Shown: in pieces, positions 1 through 8,759 of the stretch | How positions within the stretch are numbered: position 1 is the first letter of the stretch | Layout of the letters: every line of letters starts with the position of its first letter | Source: Kalaharituber pfeilii | Lineage: Eukaryota > Ascomycota > Pezizomycetes > Pezizales > Pezizaceae | NCBI GenBank assembly: GCA_015179045.1 | Contig: WHUZ01000111.1 | Coordinates: 111,611-175,610, forward strand | Direction of reading: 5' to 3' | Length of the DNA: 64,000 nucleotides | The notes under the pieces: model-generated | Told to the model about the DNA's origin: nothing | The model's database searches: none | Seen by the model: only the letters and a program-made list of their open reading frames with translations | Program-made: the position numbers and the translations under genes

Positions 1-155
1 CACACTGCAGCCTGAATGGCCTGGACCGGCCTGAATGGCCTGAAACATTCAGGCCGCCTGGATTGGCGCGGGCGGACTTCATAGCCGGCCTAGATTTCTA
101 TGGCCCAGGCCAGCCAGGCCATACCCTTGGCCTGGCCTGGCCGGCCCGTTGGGAA
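1..155. repeat. GGCC-rich degenerate repeat
   Basis: The first 155 bases are built from imperfect copies of GGCCTG/CAGGCC words (for example GGCCTGAATGGCCTG) on both strands, giving many short palindromes. No regular period can be fixed and the left edge may lie outside the window. No gene is seen in it. Confidence 0.5.
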
Positions 156-1206
156 CACTGCTTACTCCCCTCGACATCTGTCCTATTCTTGGCCTTCTTG
201 TTGACTATAATCCCCTCCTTCGAGGCCCGAAATAGTAGGTCAGGGCAGGATGTCTCCGACAGGCCTTTTAGACAGTCCTAACAATCTTAACTGTACCAAA
301 GGTTGCAGAACTGACTATCCCGCTGTGGTCGGCGGCGAGCCTAAGTCATTACAACCACGCTGATATTGGGCTCGAACGCCGTAGGTCACGTGGGCCATAT
401 GGCTACATTGGCTGTGACTCGGTTACATACACACGGCCAAAGGAAGTCTGAAGGCATGGGAGATGCGGTACCTCTCGGGGCAGTCACATTCTGACTGCGG
501 CTTTCGGACTGCATGTCAGACGATAAACTTTCAAGCCATGGCACTCAGCACGGGTAACATTGTTGGACATGTGGATCGATTGTTGGCTTCGAAATTGTGA
601 CATCTACCCAGACTGTAGAGGCCGACATATAGGCCAATGGGGTGAGCTGCATAATAGTTTCAATATAAGATTACGTAATTAAGTAAAAAGAAGAAAAGAA
701 GAAAATAGAGCTGAAGAAACGAGCTGATGAGGAAACAAAAATTAAAATCTTACTAACAATTTGGCTTTTCGGGTATAGCATGATACCAACTTTTTTTCTT
801 CGTACGGTCATGTGCACCCCGTAATAAGTGCTTAGTCATTATTCAATAAATTCATAAACTTCTGCATATTGACATTTCTGACGACTCAGCTAGTGTCAAG
901 CACGATGAGTGCAAGCATGAAATAGATAATCCTATTATGCTATAGACGAGAACTAGAATATGCAGTACCTTCTGAGCATAAGCCAGAATACCTAGTCTCT
1001 TGTGGATACCCATCTTATATTAGATACATAAAGCAATTAAATGCTAGTAATATCTCCTCCCTCTGTTTCAGAACGTCCACTACCATCTCCACAAATTAGT
1101 CAGTCCATCTCTCCTTCAATAGTAGAGACCGTTTCTACTAGTACCAACTTATAATGATACTAATGTAGTTCAAATGGTATAAATCAGCAAAAATAATCTT
1201 TTGACT
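156..1206. other. No recognisable gene
   Basis: Ordinary mixed-composition sequence, AT-rich from about 660 to 1200. Reading frames are short and show no family resemblance. No mobile-element end or RNA gene was recognised. Confidence 0.4.
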
Positions 1207-1305
1207 GGGCGCAACCACCCCGCCCTGGTGCAACCACCCCGCCTTGGGCGCAAACACCCCGCCCTGGGCGCAACCACCCCGCCCTGGGCGCAACCACCCC
1301 GCCTT
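1207..1305 (+). repeat. 20-bp GC-rich minisatellite, 5 copies
   Basis: Five head-to-tail copies of a 20-bp unit, consensus GGGCGCAACCACCCCGCCCT; the second copy lacks one base and others differ by one or two. The short frame read through it is periodic and is not evidence of a gene. Confidence 0.85.
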
Positions 1306-1484
1306 GGGCGCAGCGATTGTCCTGAGCGCGGCGCGCCTACAGCGCCTCGGCGTATTTAGGAACTTGCATTGCGTCGTCTACACATCATGCACCCTTCACT
1401 ACGCCCTATTGCCCCTGCCACAACCAAAGTCACTCTCTGCTCCCAGGGCACACTGAATAATATCTCTCAACATCACGGCATGCC

Positions 1485-1970
1485 ATACAAAGCGGAGGTG
1501 GTCACAGAGGCGGGTCAAAGACAGAGGCTCAGAAGAGAGAGAGCGGGGGAGAGGAACAGGTTGGAACTGACGTACAGACCGCTAGAAAGATTAGGAAGGG
1601 GAGTAAGTCGAATAGCGGGGCTCTTGGGAGGGAAGGGCTGAGGGCGTGGAGGTGGAGGATCGGTGAAGGGGATGGGCCAGAATGCAGATGGTGCGGAGAA
1701 GCCGAGGAGACGACTGCCCATATACTGGGGAGTGTAGGGTTTGGAAGAGGAGGTGGCCAGGGGGGAAGAGCATGTGAGGAATCCCCCGAAGGGGGGGAAG
1801 GGGAGAGAGACAAGTTAGACATAATTCTTCAAATGTTGGAGGAGTGAGGAGGGTGAGCAGGGGAGCGAGGAAGGGGGAGAAGATTAATCAAATTTTATGT
1901 ATCTAGCATAACATCGCCATAGCCCGTAGGGCGGCAAGCGATTAAATGACATAAAAAAAAAAAAAAAAAA
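1485..1970 (+). mobile_element. 5'-truncated family A LINE, ORF2 3' end
   Basis: A 486-bp insertion flanked by the 13-bp duplication ATCACGGCATGCC (1472-1484 and 1971-1983). It encodes the end of an ORF2: a basic linker after the RNase H domain, the motif LERLGRGVSRIAGLLG, then, after a frameshift near 1640, the terminal zinc knuckle CRWCGEAEETTAHIL. The same sequence is read on the minus strand at 42631-42942. The 3' end is the A hairpin in its ATCGC/GCGAT stem version and an A-run. It is dead: 5'-truncated and frameshifted. Confidence 0.85.
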
Positions 1971-2026
1971 ATCACGGCATGCCTACTCTCCTAGTCAGCA
2001 TAGGGACCCATGCAAATGCAAGGCTA

Positions 2027-2083
2027 CTCGCCATAGCCCATAGGGCGGCATGCGAGTATTGATATAACAAAAAAAAAAAAAAA
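2027..2083 (+). mobile_element. Mini-retroposon A (hairpin only)
   Basis: 57 bp that start exactly at CTCGCC, the base of the A hairpin, and end in TATTGATATAAC plus an A-run. The flanking duplication ATGCAAGGCTA (2016-2026, 2084-2094) is perfect. Nothing of a LINE body is present upstream of the hairpin. Confidence 0.9.
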
Positions 2084-2094
2084 ATGCAAGGCTA

Positions 2095-2745
2095 TCTCCT
2101 GTAGGTAGGCTTGCTACCAAAGTAAGCCATTAACCATGAAAATGCTATTTACTGTAAATGTCACACTCATTTGACAACTGATGATGTATTTGTAGCTATT
2201 GTGATCTATATACCGGTGATCTTTCATTATCCAGCATGCTATGCCATCATCTATCATCCCAACTCTCTAGCCTCTGCATGTAATATAGCTCGTTTTGCCA
2301 CATCTCGCTGCAACAGACCTGCCGCACCTATCAAATTCGGCTCGTTGTAGTGCATCTCGAGGCATCGAGTAGAGCTGCCGTTCTAGGGCTTCATTGTAGG
2401 CTGTGAGTTGCTGGACTTGCTAGTGTAAGGCTGTATTCTGATCGGTGACTTGCTAGGGCTGTTTCTGGAGGCTGGAGACTGCAACTTTGTTTTTTTTTAA
2501 TATCAGCAGAGATTGTTTGAGCTGAGGATACTACTTCTTCAAGTGCGACACTACATAATTTCTTTTCATTGAGGAGTTTCTGGTAGGCCATCTACCAAAT
2601 TACCCCTGAACTCAGCTTCTCTTTTTGCTAGTGCATTCTCTTTTCCCTTTTTCCATTTTGTGGCTTCTGTCTCTAGATCCTTCCTCAATTAAGACCAGTT
2701 TCTGCTATTTCGTGCAATATCTTGTTTTCTCTTTGAGTTTTGTTT
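2095..2745. other. No recognisable gene
   Basis: AT-rich single-copy-looking sequence. No coding, repeat or RNA feature could be supported. Confidence 0.4.
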
Positions 2746-2758
2746 GTAGGCGCGTTCT

Positions 2759-2818
2759 TTTTTTTTTTTTTTTTTTATATCATTACTCGCATGCCGCCTG
2801 TAAGGCTATGGCGAGGAA
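2759..2818 (-). mobile_element. Mini-retroposon A, minus strand
   Basis: Poly(T) then TATATCATTACTCGC and the A hairpin with inner stem GCCT/AGGC. The flanking 13-bp duplication is GTAGGCGCGTTCT (2746-2758) versus GTAGGCGTGTTCT (2819-2831), one mismatch. Three extra bases (GAA) lie between the hairpin base and the right duplication. Confidence 0.88.
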
Positions 2819-2831
2819 GTAGGCGTGTTCT

Positions 2832-3329
2832 GTACCTGTATGTGCAGTGTCATGGCACAAAAGTTTACCGTCTGATGCGGTCCGAGAGCCGCAGTCAGAA
2901 TGCGACTGTCCCGAGAGGTTCCTATGCTCACACTACTCACATGGGAACGTCCCAGGTGCAAGCGTACCTGTATTAGAGTAATCACAACATTCATTATAGG
3001 GCTAGCGTTTCTACGGCTAGCTTTTCTAGATTAGAGTTGCCAATGACCATCTGCAGAAAGGTATACTATTGATTAGCCTCAGCTCCCATTGAGTCTGTTG
3101 TGCGAGGTACAGTACAGGTTTTGTACAATTTCTCTGTACCTACAGGATAAAATCATGCAGCAGATGCAGCAGAAGTGATGTATTTTACTTTTCAGCCGTA
3201 CTTCTAAAAGGTCAATGAACACAAACTTGCACTGTGAAAACCAGCAGCTCGAACCAATGGCCGCAACAACACCGGACTTGCTTGACTTCTGCTGTACTTA
3301 CGGGACCCATATAAACCTCCACTACTAGG
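2832..3329. other. No recognisable gene
   Basis: Mixed sequence without a supported gene. From about 3250 it may belong to an old copy of the foldback repeat described at 24964, but the match there is too weak to be sure. Confidence 0.3.
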
Positions 3330-3341
3330 TATACTGAAGAG

Positions 3342-3380
3342 GCATGCGATTAATGATATATAAATAAAAAAAAAAAAAAT
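3342..3380 (+). mobile_element. Mini-retroposon A, truncated inside hairpin
   Basis: Only 39 bp: GCATGCGATTAATGATATATAAAT, written here as the 3' arm of the hairpin and tail, then an A-run and TAGC. Duplication TATACTGAAGAG at 3330-3341 and 3384-3395. One of the three shortest copies; its 5' end is within the hairpin rather than at its base. Confidence 0.82.
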
Positions 3381-3561
3381 AGCTATACTGAAGAGTTGTA
3401 GCAGGTTGGATGAATAGGGACTATCTCAAAGCATGAAATAGCAATACATGTATAGGAAGATGTTTTCTGAACAACTTATAGCACTGGCTGCGGATTTGGG
3501 CACTTGAGTAATAGAGTATATATGTGTACATCAAAGCCCAATTTCTCATAATCCATAGGAG

Positions 3562-3617
3562 CCTCGCCATAGCCTGACAGGCGGCAAGCGAGTAATGATA
3601 TAAAAAAAAAAAAAAAA
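3562..3617 (+). mobile_element. Mini-retroposon A (hairpin only)
   Basis: 56 bp beginning CCTCGCCATAGCCTGACAGG (inner stem GCCT/AGGC) and ending in an A-run. Perfect duplication TAATCCATAGGAG at 3549-3561 and 3618-3630. Confidence 0.92.
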
Positions 3618-3707
3618 TAATCCATAGGAGTACTTAATAATATGAGGCCATAGATGCTAGGAACCATACTTTATAAAGCTTCTTTTCTGCATAATCACCT
3701 GGTATAA

Positions 3708-4036
3708 AGCCGACGAACCGGAATGCCGCTGGTGCGGGGAAGAATTAGAAACCACGGACCACATACTGGAGAGATGTCGAATATGGCAGACCAAATGGCC
3801 GGGAGGCAGACAAGCGCTACTCAGACCAGACAAGCAAGGGGACAAGCAAGGGGACAACCTGGTGGCATTGCTAGAATGGCCCGATCTATAAGGGTCGAGA
3901 CTTCTGTAATTTCCCAATGTTGACTTTTTTAGTGTTCACTTTTCTATCCTTTCTTTTTCTTCTCATTTATGTACTTAATCTCCCCATAGCCCCCAGGGCG
4001 GAATGCGAGTAATGATATTAAAAAAAAAAAAAAAAA
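3708..4036 (+). mobile_element. 5'-truncated family A LINE, zinc-knuckle end of ORF2
   Basis: A 329-bp insertion with duplication CACCTGGTATAA at 3696-3707 and 4037-4048. It carries the last part of ORF2, with the terminal zinc knuckle ECRWCGEELETTDHILERC, about 65 codons without an internal stop before the 3' UTR. The hairpin at 3985-4013 is slightly decayed (TCCCC...GCGAG). The part upstream of the zinc knuckle was never copied in. Confidence 0.86.
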
Positions 4037-4048
4037 CACCTGGTATAA

Positions 4049-4434
4049 CCTTTACCTATATAGGCAACATATTCACTAGAGTATGACATGGTAATCTGTG
4101 GATATTAGGGCAGTCTCATGACCAAACTTGCTACAGCTCTTCAGCATAGGTAGTAGAGTACATATTCAGTACACAAGACTTCAGGTAAGCTCTTCCACAC
4201 ATGGCGACTTCAAGCATGTCTATCATTAGGGCTGGATATATATATGTCACCACTCATATGTTGTAAGTCAGTCTAAAGCCCTGCCTTGGCGAACAGCTGC
4301 ATGCGGGGTCACGTGATAAAAAAAAAAAAAAAAAAGTCAGTCTAAAGAATATGCAAAAAATAATTTAGTATATTCCCCCAGGCACTGACTTTAATCTGAG
4401 CCCACTTGAGGGCCATTTGCATTAACAGGAGCTT
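4049..4434. repeat. Degenerate copy of foldback-element arm
   Basis: Stretches such as 4118-4175 (GACCAAACTTGCTACAG onward) and 4365-4425 (CTGAGCCCACTTGAGGGCCA) align with the right arm of the foldback element at 26065-26360 (for example GACCAAACTAGCTACG, GAGCCCCCTTGAGAGCTA) in the same order. The copy is older and more diverged, and is interrupted by a B mini-retroposon and by the ORF1-only element that follows. Confidence 0.55.
4279..4334 (+). mobile_element. Mini-retroposon B (hairpin only)
   Basis: 56 bp starting at CCCTGCCTTGGCGAACAGCT and ending GGGGTCACGTGAT plus A-run. Perfect duplication AGTCAGTCTAAAG at 4266-4278 and 4335-4347. Confidence 0.92.
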
Positions 4435-4450
4435 CAGCGACAACCACCTC

Positions 4451-4508
4451 TTTTTTTTTTTTTTTTTATATCATTACTCCCATGCCGCCTGCTAGGCTAT
4501 GGCGAGGA
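4451..4508 (-). mobile_element. Mini-retroposon A nested in half-LINE leader
   Basis: 58 bp, poly(T) then TATATCATTACTCCCATGCC and the hairpin, inserted in the 5' leader of the ORF1-only element. Duplication ACAACCACCTC at 4440-4450 and 4509-4519. Confidence 0.9.
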
Positions 4509-4794
4509 ACAACCACCTCGACAGGACGAGCGTTTGGAAGCGACTCCGCAACCACAACGTCCCCCACAGCGAAACCTACATAGATAGAAATACTCAGCGT
4601 TAATTTTTATTCCAAAATACCTGCTCCCTCAAATTTCCCCTGTAGGGTGAAGTTTCGAGGAAAACGCTCTCCGTCGCCACTGGCACCAAGACCCAAAACA
4701 GCCAGACGCCAAGCACCAATCCAATGCAGAAGGCAGAGAAGACAGCGCCGCCCACAGTGTCGGACCAGGCGCTGAACGCGCACGCAGTACATCT

Positions 4795-5798
4795 GTGGAA
4801 AAACCAGGGAAGACACGTCCCCATCACCGGCCCCGTCTCCGGCGTACCAAAAAAAGGGTCACACCTAATATCGTCAGGTTCGACGGACATAGTATGAGGG
4901 TTTACACAGGGGGGCCAGGCGACCCCCTCCCAAGCTGGATCACGGTCGCAGGCTGGACCGCCACAACCCCAACCCCCTCACCGACACTAGGGCTTAGTCC
5001 CATTAACACCATACACACAACGCCGGTGGAGCACACCATTGAAGCCCTCGGCTTCAGCACAATTGATATCGTGCATTCGGAGGAGCCGTCCCCCCCGGAG
5101 CACACAATAGAATCCCCCCGCCCGCCCCTGACCCGACCCACTATTCATACGGTCGAACCCACCCCCACGACTACCCCGGTAACCGCGGACAAGTGCCCTG
5201 CCATGGTGAACAGCCGCATGCGGGGTTACGTGAAATAAAAAAAAAAAAAAAACCGCGGACAAGTCCCGAACCAAGAAAAGAAAAGGCAGACAGACGTCGG
5301 CACAAGAGACATATGCATTCAAAAGACGATGGGACCAAAAGGAGGCAGAAAGGATCGCGACCGCCCCCCTGATCAGGACCCCAGCTGCATACAAAGACGA
5401 CATCCCCGCATCCACCAAACCATCACTGACCCCGACCCCAACCCCGACCCCGACCCGACTCCAGACCGAGACCCAACACCAAACCCAACACCAGACAAAC
5501 TGCCACCCCATCTGCGGCCGATGCCACTACCACCACGAAGACCGGCATCGTAGTACATGGAATAGCCTTGAGAAAAGACCTGGGGAAAGTCCAAAGATGG
5601 CTGGAGGAAAGTAACAAAGGACTATGCAAAATAGTTGGGATCAGGTGGCTGAGACGCAAACAACTGCTGGTAGACGAAGGGAAGAAGACAAGCTCAGTGG
5701 TGGTGTATCTAGAGGAAGGAGCTGAAACTGGGAAAGTCCGGTTGGGAGGGAAATGGCTGAAAATAAGTCAGTACGAGCCAGAGAGACGCAGGAAATAG
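4795..5798 (+). pseudogene. Broken ORF1 of the half-LINE
   Basis: LINE ORF1 (the RNA-binding gag-like protein that coats LINE RNA). The reading frame runs open from 4795 through a Pro/Thr-rich middle section, is cut by a 56-bp B insertion at 5195-5250, resumes, and changes frame near 5500. The last 77 codons (5568-5798) are the conserved C-terminal domain: LRKDLGKVQRWLEE, GIRWLRRKQ, EEGKKTSSVVVYLE, KVRLGGKWLKISQYEPERRRK-stop. It ends where a Tad-type ORF1 would go on to CCHC zinc knuckles. The true start codon is uncertain, because the N terminus is diverged from the MARAWASDW start seen at 54989. Confidence 0.7.
5195..5250 (+). mobile_element. Mini-retroposon B inside ORF1
   Basis: 56 bp, GCCCTGCCATGGTGAACAGC to TTACGTGAAAT plus A-run; perfect 14-bp duplication AACCGCGGACAAGT at 5181-5194 and 5251-5264. 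It introduces a premature stop into the ORF1. Confidence 0.92.
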
Positions 5799-5966
5799 GC
5801 TGTACTGACCACTACACCCGCACCATCCTCGAACACCGCGGGCTCCACATCTCTACTTATTTATTTTCTTTTATTCTTTATGTAACTAAAACCTCGCCAT
5901 AGCCCATAGGGCGGCATGCGAGTAATGATATAAAAAAAAAAAAAAAAAAAAATCTAACAGGAGCTT

Positions 5967-6427
5967 TATCCGTTGTTCCTCCGTAGATGTGGGTGGTTTC
6001 CCGGTGATGGTCGGTTTCTACTAGCCAGTAAAATCGCTGTCCGAATACATATTTTACTGGCTAGTAGGTGTATGGTGGACAATAATGCGAGAGGCGGCTT
6101 GTTTGCGCTACGTTATCTAACTTTGATATACAGTAATCGATATAATGAATACATGTATCAAAGCCTCATTGAAAGTTGCGGGTTGTCCTGAGCCCATGCA
6201 GCATTAGCATTTTTGCGCACGTGTGAGGTTCGCGCTACTGGCAACGAGTATCTCACCACATTGAGTATCACGCTCCCGAATCAAAGAATTTCTGCCGGTA
6301 CTGGTCTTTGAATGACTGGTCGGGCCACGAAGGGACAATACCAACCTCTACGAAAAGAGGGAGTTCTGGCTAGCGATGGATACTTAGCGAATACAGTAGT
6401 CCATTAATAAAAGACACAGGATGCTGC
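5967..6427. other. No recognisable gene
   Basis: Mixed sequence with the inverted words TTTCTACTAGCCAGTAAAAT and ATTTTACTGGCTAGTAG (6025-6068) forming a possible 17-bp stem with a short spacer. No gene is supported. Confidence 0.35.
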
Positions 6428-6440
6428 GAAGTACCCAGGT

Positions 6441-6502
6441 TTTTTTTTTTTTTTTTTTTATATCACATGACCCCGCTTGTAGCTGTTCGCCATGGCAGGG
6501 CA
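6441..6502 (-). mobile_element. Mini-retroposon B, minus strand
   Basis: Poly(T), TATATCACATGACCCCGC, then the B hairpin to GGCAGGGCA. Perfect duplication GAAGTACCCAGGT at 6428-6440 and 6503-6515. Confidence 0.92.
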
Positions 6503-6559
6503 GAAGTACCCAGGTAACTGCAATGTCAAACATGCCTTCTTATCACGCTGCAACATAGA

Positions 6560-7260
6560 GTGACCCTTTTTTTTTTTTAAAGAAAATTTTATTTCAGCAG
6601 TGCTAGATATGGAATTGGACTTCATTATCAAGTTAAGGAAAAGAATTCTGGACTCCTGATGTCACGATACTTATCCAAGAAGATAGATAACATGCCCTGT
6701 CAGCCTTCACTTGCTCGTAGTCCTAGCATATTCCTTCGACAAAGCCAGCCCAAACCTAGCCTGTGGATGCGAGAGATGTTAAAGAAAGTGGGGGGAAAAA
6801 AAACAAGAAAAAGGCAAAGAAGCTCACTTCCCTCTCTCAAATATGTTCGTGATGAAGGAGAGGAGGGACAAGGGAGAAAAGAAAAAAAATTTCCCTCCAC
6901 AAAATTTCCTACGAACCTCAATAGCTGTCTCAATTGCCTGTTGGGAAAAAAGAGAAGGAGAGGAGGAAAAAGAAGGAAAAACGGAAGGAAAAGAAAAGAA
7001 AAGAAAAGAAAAGAAAAGAAACATTCCCTCTCTCCAACATTTCCTTGACGAAAGTTCTGCGGCAAAGGAGAGAAAAAAAACAACATAAAATAAAATAAAA
7101 TAAAAATAAAAAAATAAAAAATAAAAATAAAATAATATGAAATAACAAGAATAAAAATAAAAAAAAGCATTTCCTTCCAGAGCGAACCTCAATAGCTATC
7201 CCAACCGTCCGTCCAGTAAAGGTAAAGAGAAGCAATGGAAAATAAACGAACACATCGCAT
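6560..7260. repeat. A/G-rich low-complexity tract
   Basis: Purine-rich sequence on the plus strand with simple runs of AAAAG (6990-7020) and AAAAT-type units (7083-7165). The phenylalanine-rich and lysine-rich frames read across it are composition artefacts. The word CGAACCTCAATAGCT appears twice (6913, 7183). It lies downstream of the Cys-rich gene. Confidence 0.7.
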
Positions 7261-7290
7261 AATTATCCTTCGACTGACAAGTCCTTCCAT

Positions 7291-8547
7291 CTACCAGCTA
7301 GTGTAGTTTTGGTTATTTCGGAACCAAGCATTCCCCTTTGGAGTGCACGTGCAACCGTGCTTGCAGCACTTTCCACCACAGATAAAGTCGTTAGCATTCG
7401 GGCAACAATACTTGTAATCGATGCAGTACTGCCCCTTTGGACAGCAATTGTTACCACAAACTTGGGGCTTCGGGCAACACTGGCCGTAGATGCATTGGTC
7501 GCCGGGGTTGCAGCACTGGCTTCCACAAACTTGTGGCTTAGGGCAGCATTTCCCATTGGAGCAGATTTCTCCAGGTTTGCAGCAATTGTTACCACAAACT
7601 TGGGGCTTCGGGCAACATTGGCCGTAGATGCATTGGTCTCCAGGGTTGCAGCACTGGCTTCCACAAACTTGGGGTTTCGGGCAGCACTTCCCATTGGAAC
7701 AGATTTCTCCGGGTTTGCAGCAATTGTTACCACAGACTTGAGGCTTCGGGCAACATTGGCCGTAGATGCATTGGTCTCCAGGGTTGCAGCACTGGCTTCC
7801 ACAAACTTGGGGTTTCGGGCAGCACTTGCCATTGGAACAGATTTCTCCGGGTTTGCAGCAATTGTTACCACAGACTTGAGGCTTCGGGCAACACTGGCCG
7901 TAGATGCATTGGTCTCCAGGGTTGCAGCACTGGCTTCCACAAACTTGGGGTTTCGGGCAGCACTTCCCATTGGAACAGATTTCTCCGGGTTTGCAGCAAT
8001 TGTTACCACAGACTTGAGGCTTCGGGCAACACTGGCCGTAGATGCATTGGTCTCCAGGGTTGCAGCACTGGCTTCCACAAACTTGGGGTTTCGGGCAGCA
8101 CTTCCCATTGGAACAGATTTCTCCGGGTTTGCAGCAATTGTTACCACAGACTTGAGGCTTCGGGCAACATTGGTTGTAGATGCATTGGTCTCCAGGGTTG
8201 CAGCACTGGTTTCCACAAATCTGGGGCTTTGGGCAGCATTTCCCACCTACACATGGTTCATTCCCCCAGCAACAGTTGGATCCACAGATCTTAGGAGGTG
8301 GGCAACAGTGTTTTTCTCCACCAGGGTTGATAGCGCATGGTTGGCCGGCATCGCAGCACTGGGGCCCGCAGGGATAGGAACATGGAGGCTTGGGAGCTCT
8401 TTCTGCAAGAGGTCCCGAGAGATCAATCAACTCAGGATTCGCAATTGCGCTGGCGGCGGTAGTCTGGGACAGAAGGAATATGGCGATTAAAAGGAGAAGT
8501 ATAAAGCTGGAAGGGAGAACACGAAAGCGGAATCTGCATGACTGCAT
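7291..8547 (-). CDS. Secreted cysteine-rich tandem-repeat protein
   Basis: 418 residues from the ATG at 8547, chosen because it begins a signal peptide: MQSCRFRFR, then the hydrophobic stretch LLLLIAIFLLSQTTAASA (cleavage likely near residue 33). An open extension to 8757 lacks any such feature. The mature part is built of 23-residue units with paired cysteines, alternating CCPKPQVCGSQCCNPGDQC and CCPKPQVCGNNCCKPGEIC, about five full 46-residue pairs with a diverged unit at each end and a Cys-rich tail ending NYTSW. The regular CC-CG-CC spacing suggests disulfide-bonded small domains or metal binding, in or on the cell wall; the function is not known. There is no transmembrane segment after the signal and no intron. 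An effector, metallothionein-like or wall protein are all possible. No disruption is seen, so it is probably a live gene. Confidence 0.88.
   Translation of the reverse strand: MQSCRFRFRVLPSSFILLLLIAIFLLSQTTAASAIANPELIDLSGPLAERAPKPPCSYPCGPQCCDAGQPCAINPGGEKHCCPPPKICGSNCCWGNEPCVGGKCCPKPQICGNQCCNPGDQCIYNQCCPKPQVCGNNCCKPGEICSNGKCCPKPQVCGSQCCNPGDQCIYGQCCPKPQVCGNNCCKPGEICSNGKCCPKPQVCGSQCCNPGDQCIYGQCCPKPQVCGNNCCKPGEICSNGKCCPKPQVCGSQCCNPGDQCIYGQCCPKPQVCGNNCCKPGEICSNGKCCPKPQVCGSQCCNPGDQCIYGQCCPKPQVCGNNCCKPGEICSNGKCCPKPQVCGSQCCNPGDQCIYGQCCPKPQVCGNNCCPKGQYCIDYKYCCPNANDFICGGKCCKHGCTCTPKGNAWFRNNQNYTSW
7441..8250 (-). repeat. 138-bp coding minisatellite
   Basis: Within the Cys-rich gene a 138-bp unit repeats with unit starts at 7468, 7606, 7744, 7882, 8020 and 8158. 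The inner copies are nearly identical, with changes of one or two bases, while the edge copies are more diverged. Such an array can gain or lose whole 46-residue units by slippage or unequal exchange. Confidence 0.92.
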
Positions 8548-8759
8548 TGTTGTAGCAGGTCGATGCGAGGGTAGAGAATTTAGATTCAGAGGCACGGCGG
8601 TTTTGCTTAGAGGACAAGACGGATATTCTGAGTGATAGAGGGGGTGAGTTTGCGATGAGGAATTGAGGATGAGTTGGAGCTTGTCTGGGCAAAAGCATCT
8701 AGTATAAATATCTGTTCGGCAATTGAAAGGTCTATATGATGTGGTGGACTGGCACAAGG

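Larger units (their letters stand above)
4435..5954 (+). mobile_element. Full-length ORF1-only half-LINE, family A
   Basis: A 1.52 kb element with duplication TAACAGGAGCTT at 4423-4434 and 5955-5966. The 5' end CAGCGACAACCACCTC and the following leader (GACGAGCGTTTGGAAGC..) match the 5' end of the element at 53864-55233, so both appear full length at the 5' side. The body holds an ORF1 but no reverse transcriptase; the ORF1 stop is followed by a short 3' UTR, the A hairpin and an A-run. Two mini-retroposons, one A and one B, are nested inside, so this element is older than both. Confidence 0.82.

Noticed and set aside
4600..4890. Membrane-like minus-strand frames in the half-LINE leader
   Set aside because: Opposite to the ORF1-only element and not kept in its other copies.
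6700..7253. Phe-rich minus-strand frames of up to 156 codons
   Set aside because: Caused by purine-rich, A-rich sequence; no domain, and the composition explains the lack of stops.
7263..8246. Second minus-strand frame across the same repeat
   Set aside because: Periodic NPEKSVPMGSAA text produced by the repeat in another phase; the Cys-rich frame with a signal peptide explains the locus.
7309..8490. Long plus-strand open frame (393 codons) rich in Ala/Thr
   Set aside because: It is the antisense shadow of the Cys-rich repeat gene; the 138-bp unit is a multiple of three, which keeps several frames open. It has no signal peptide.
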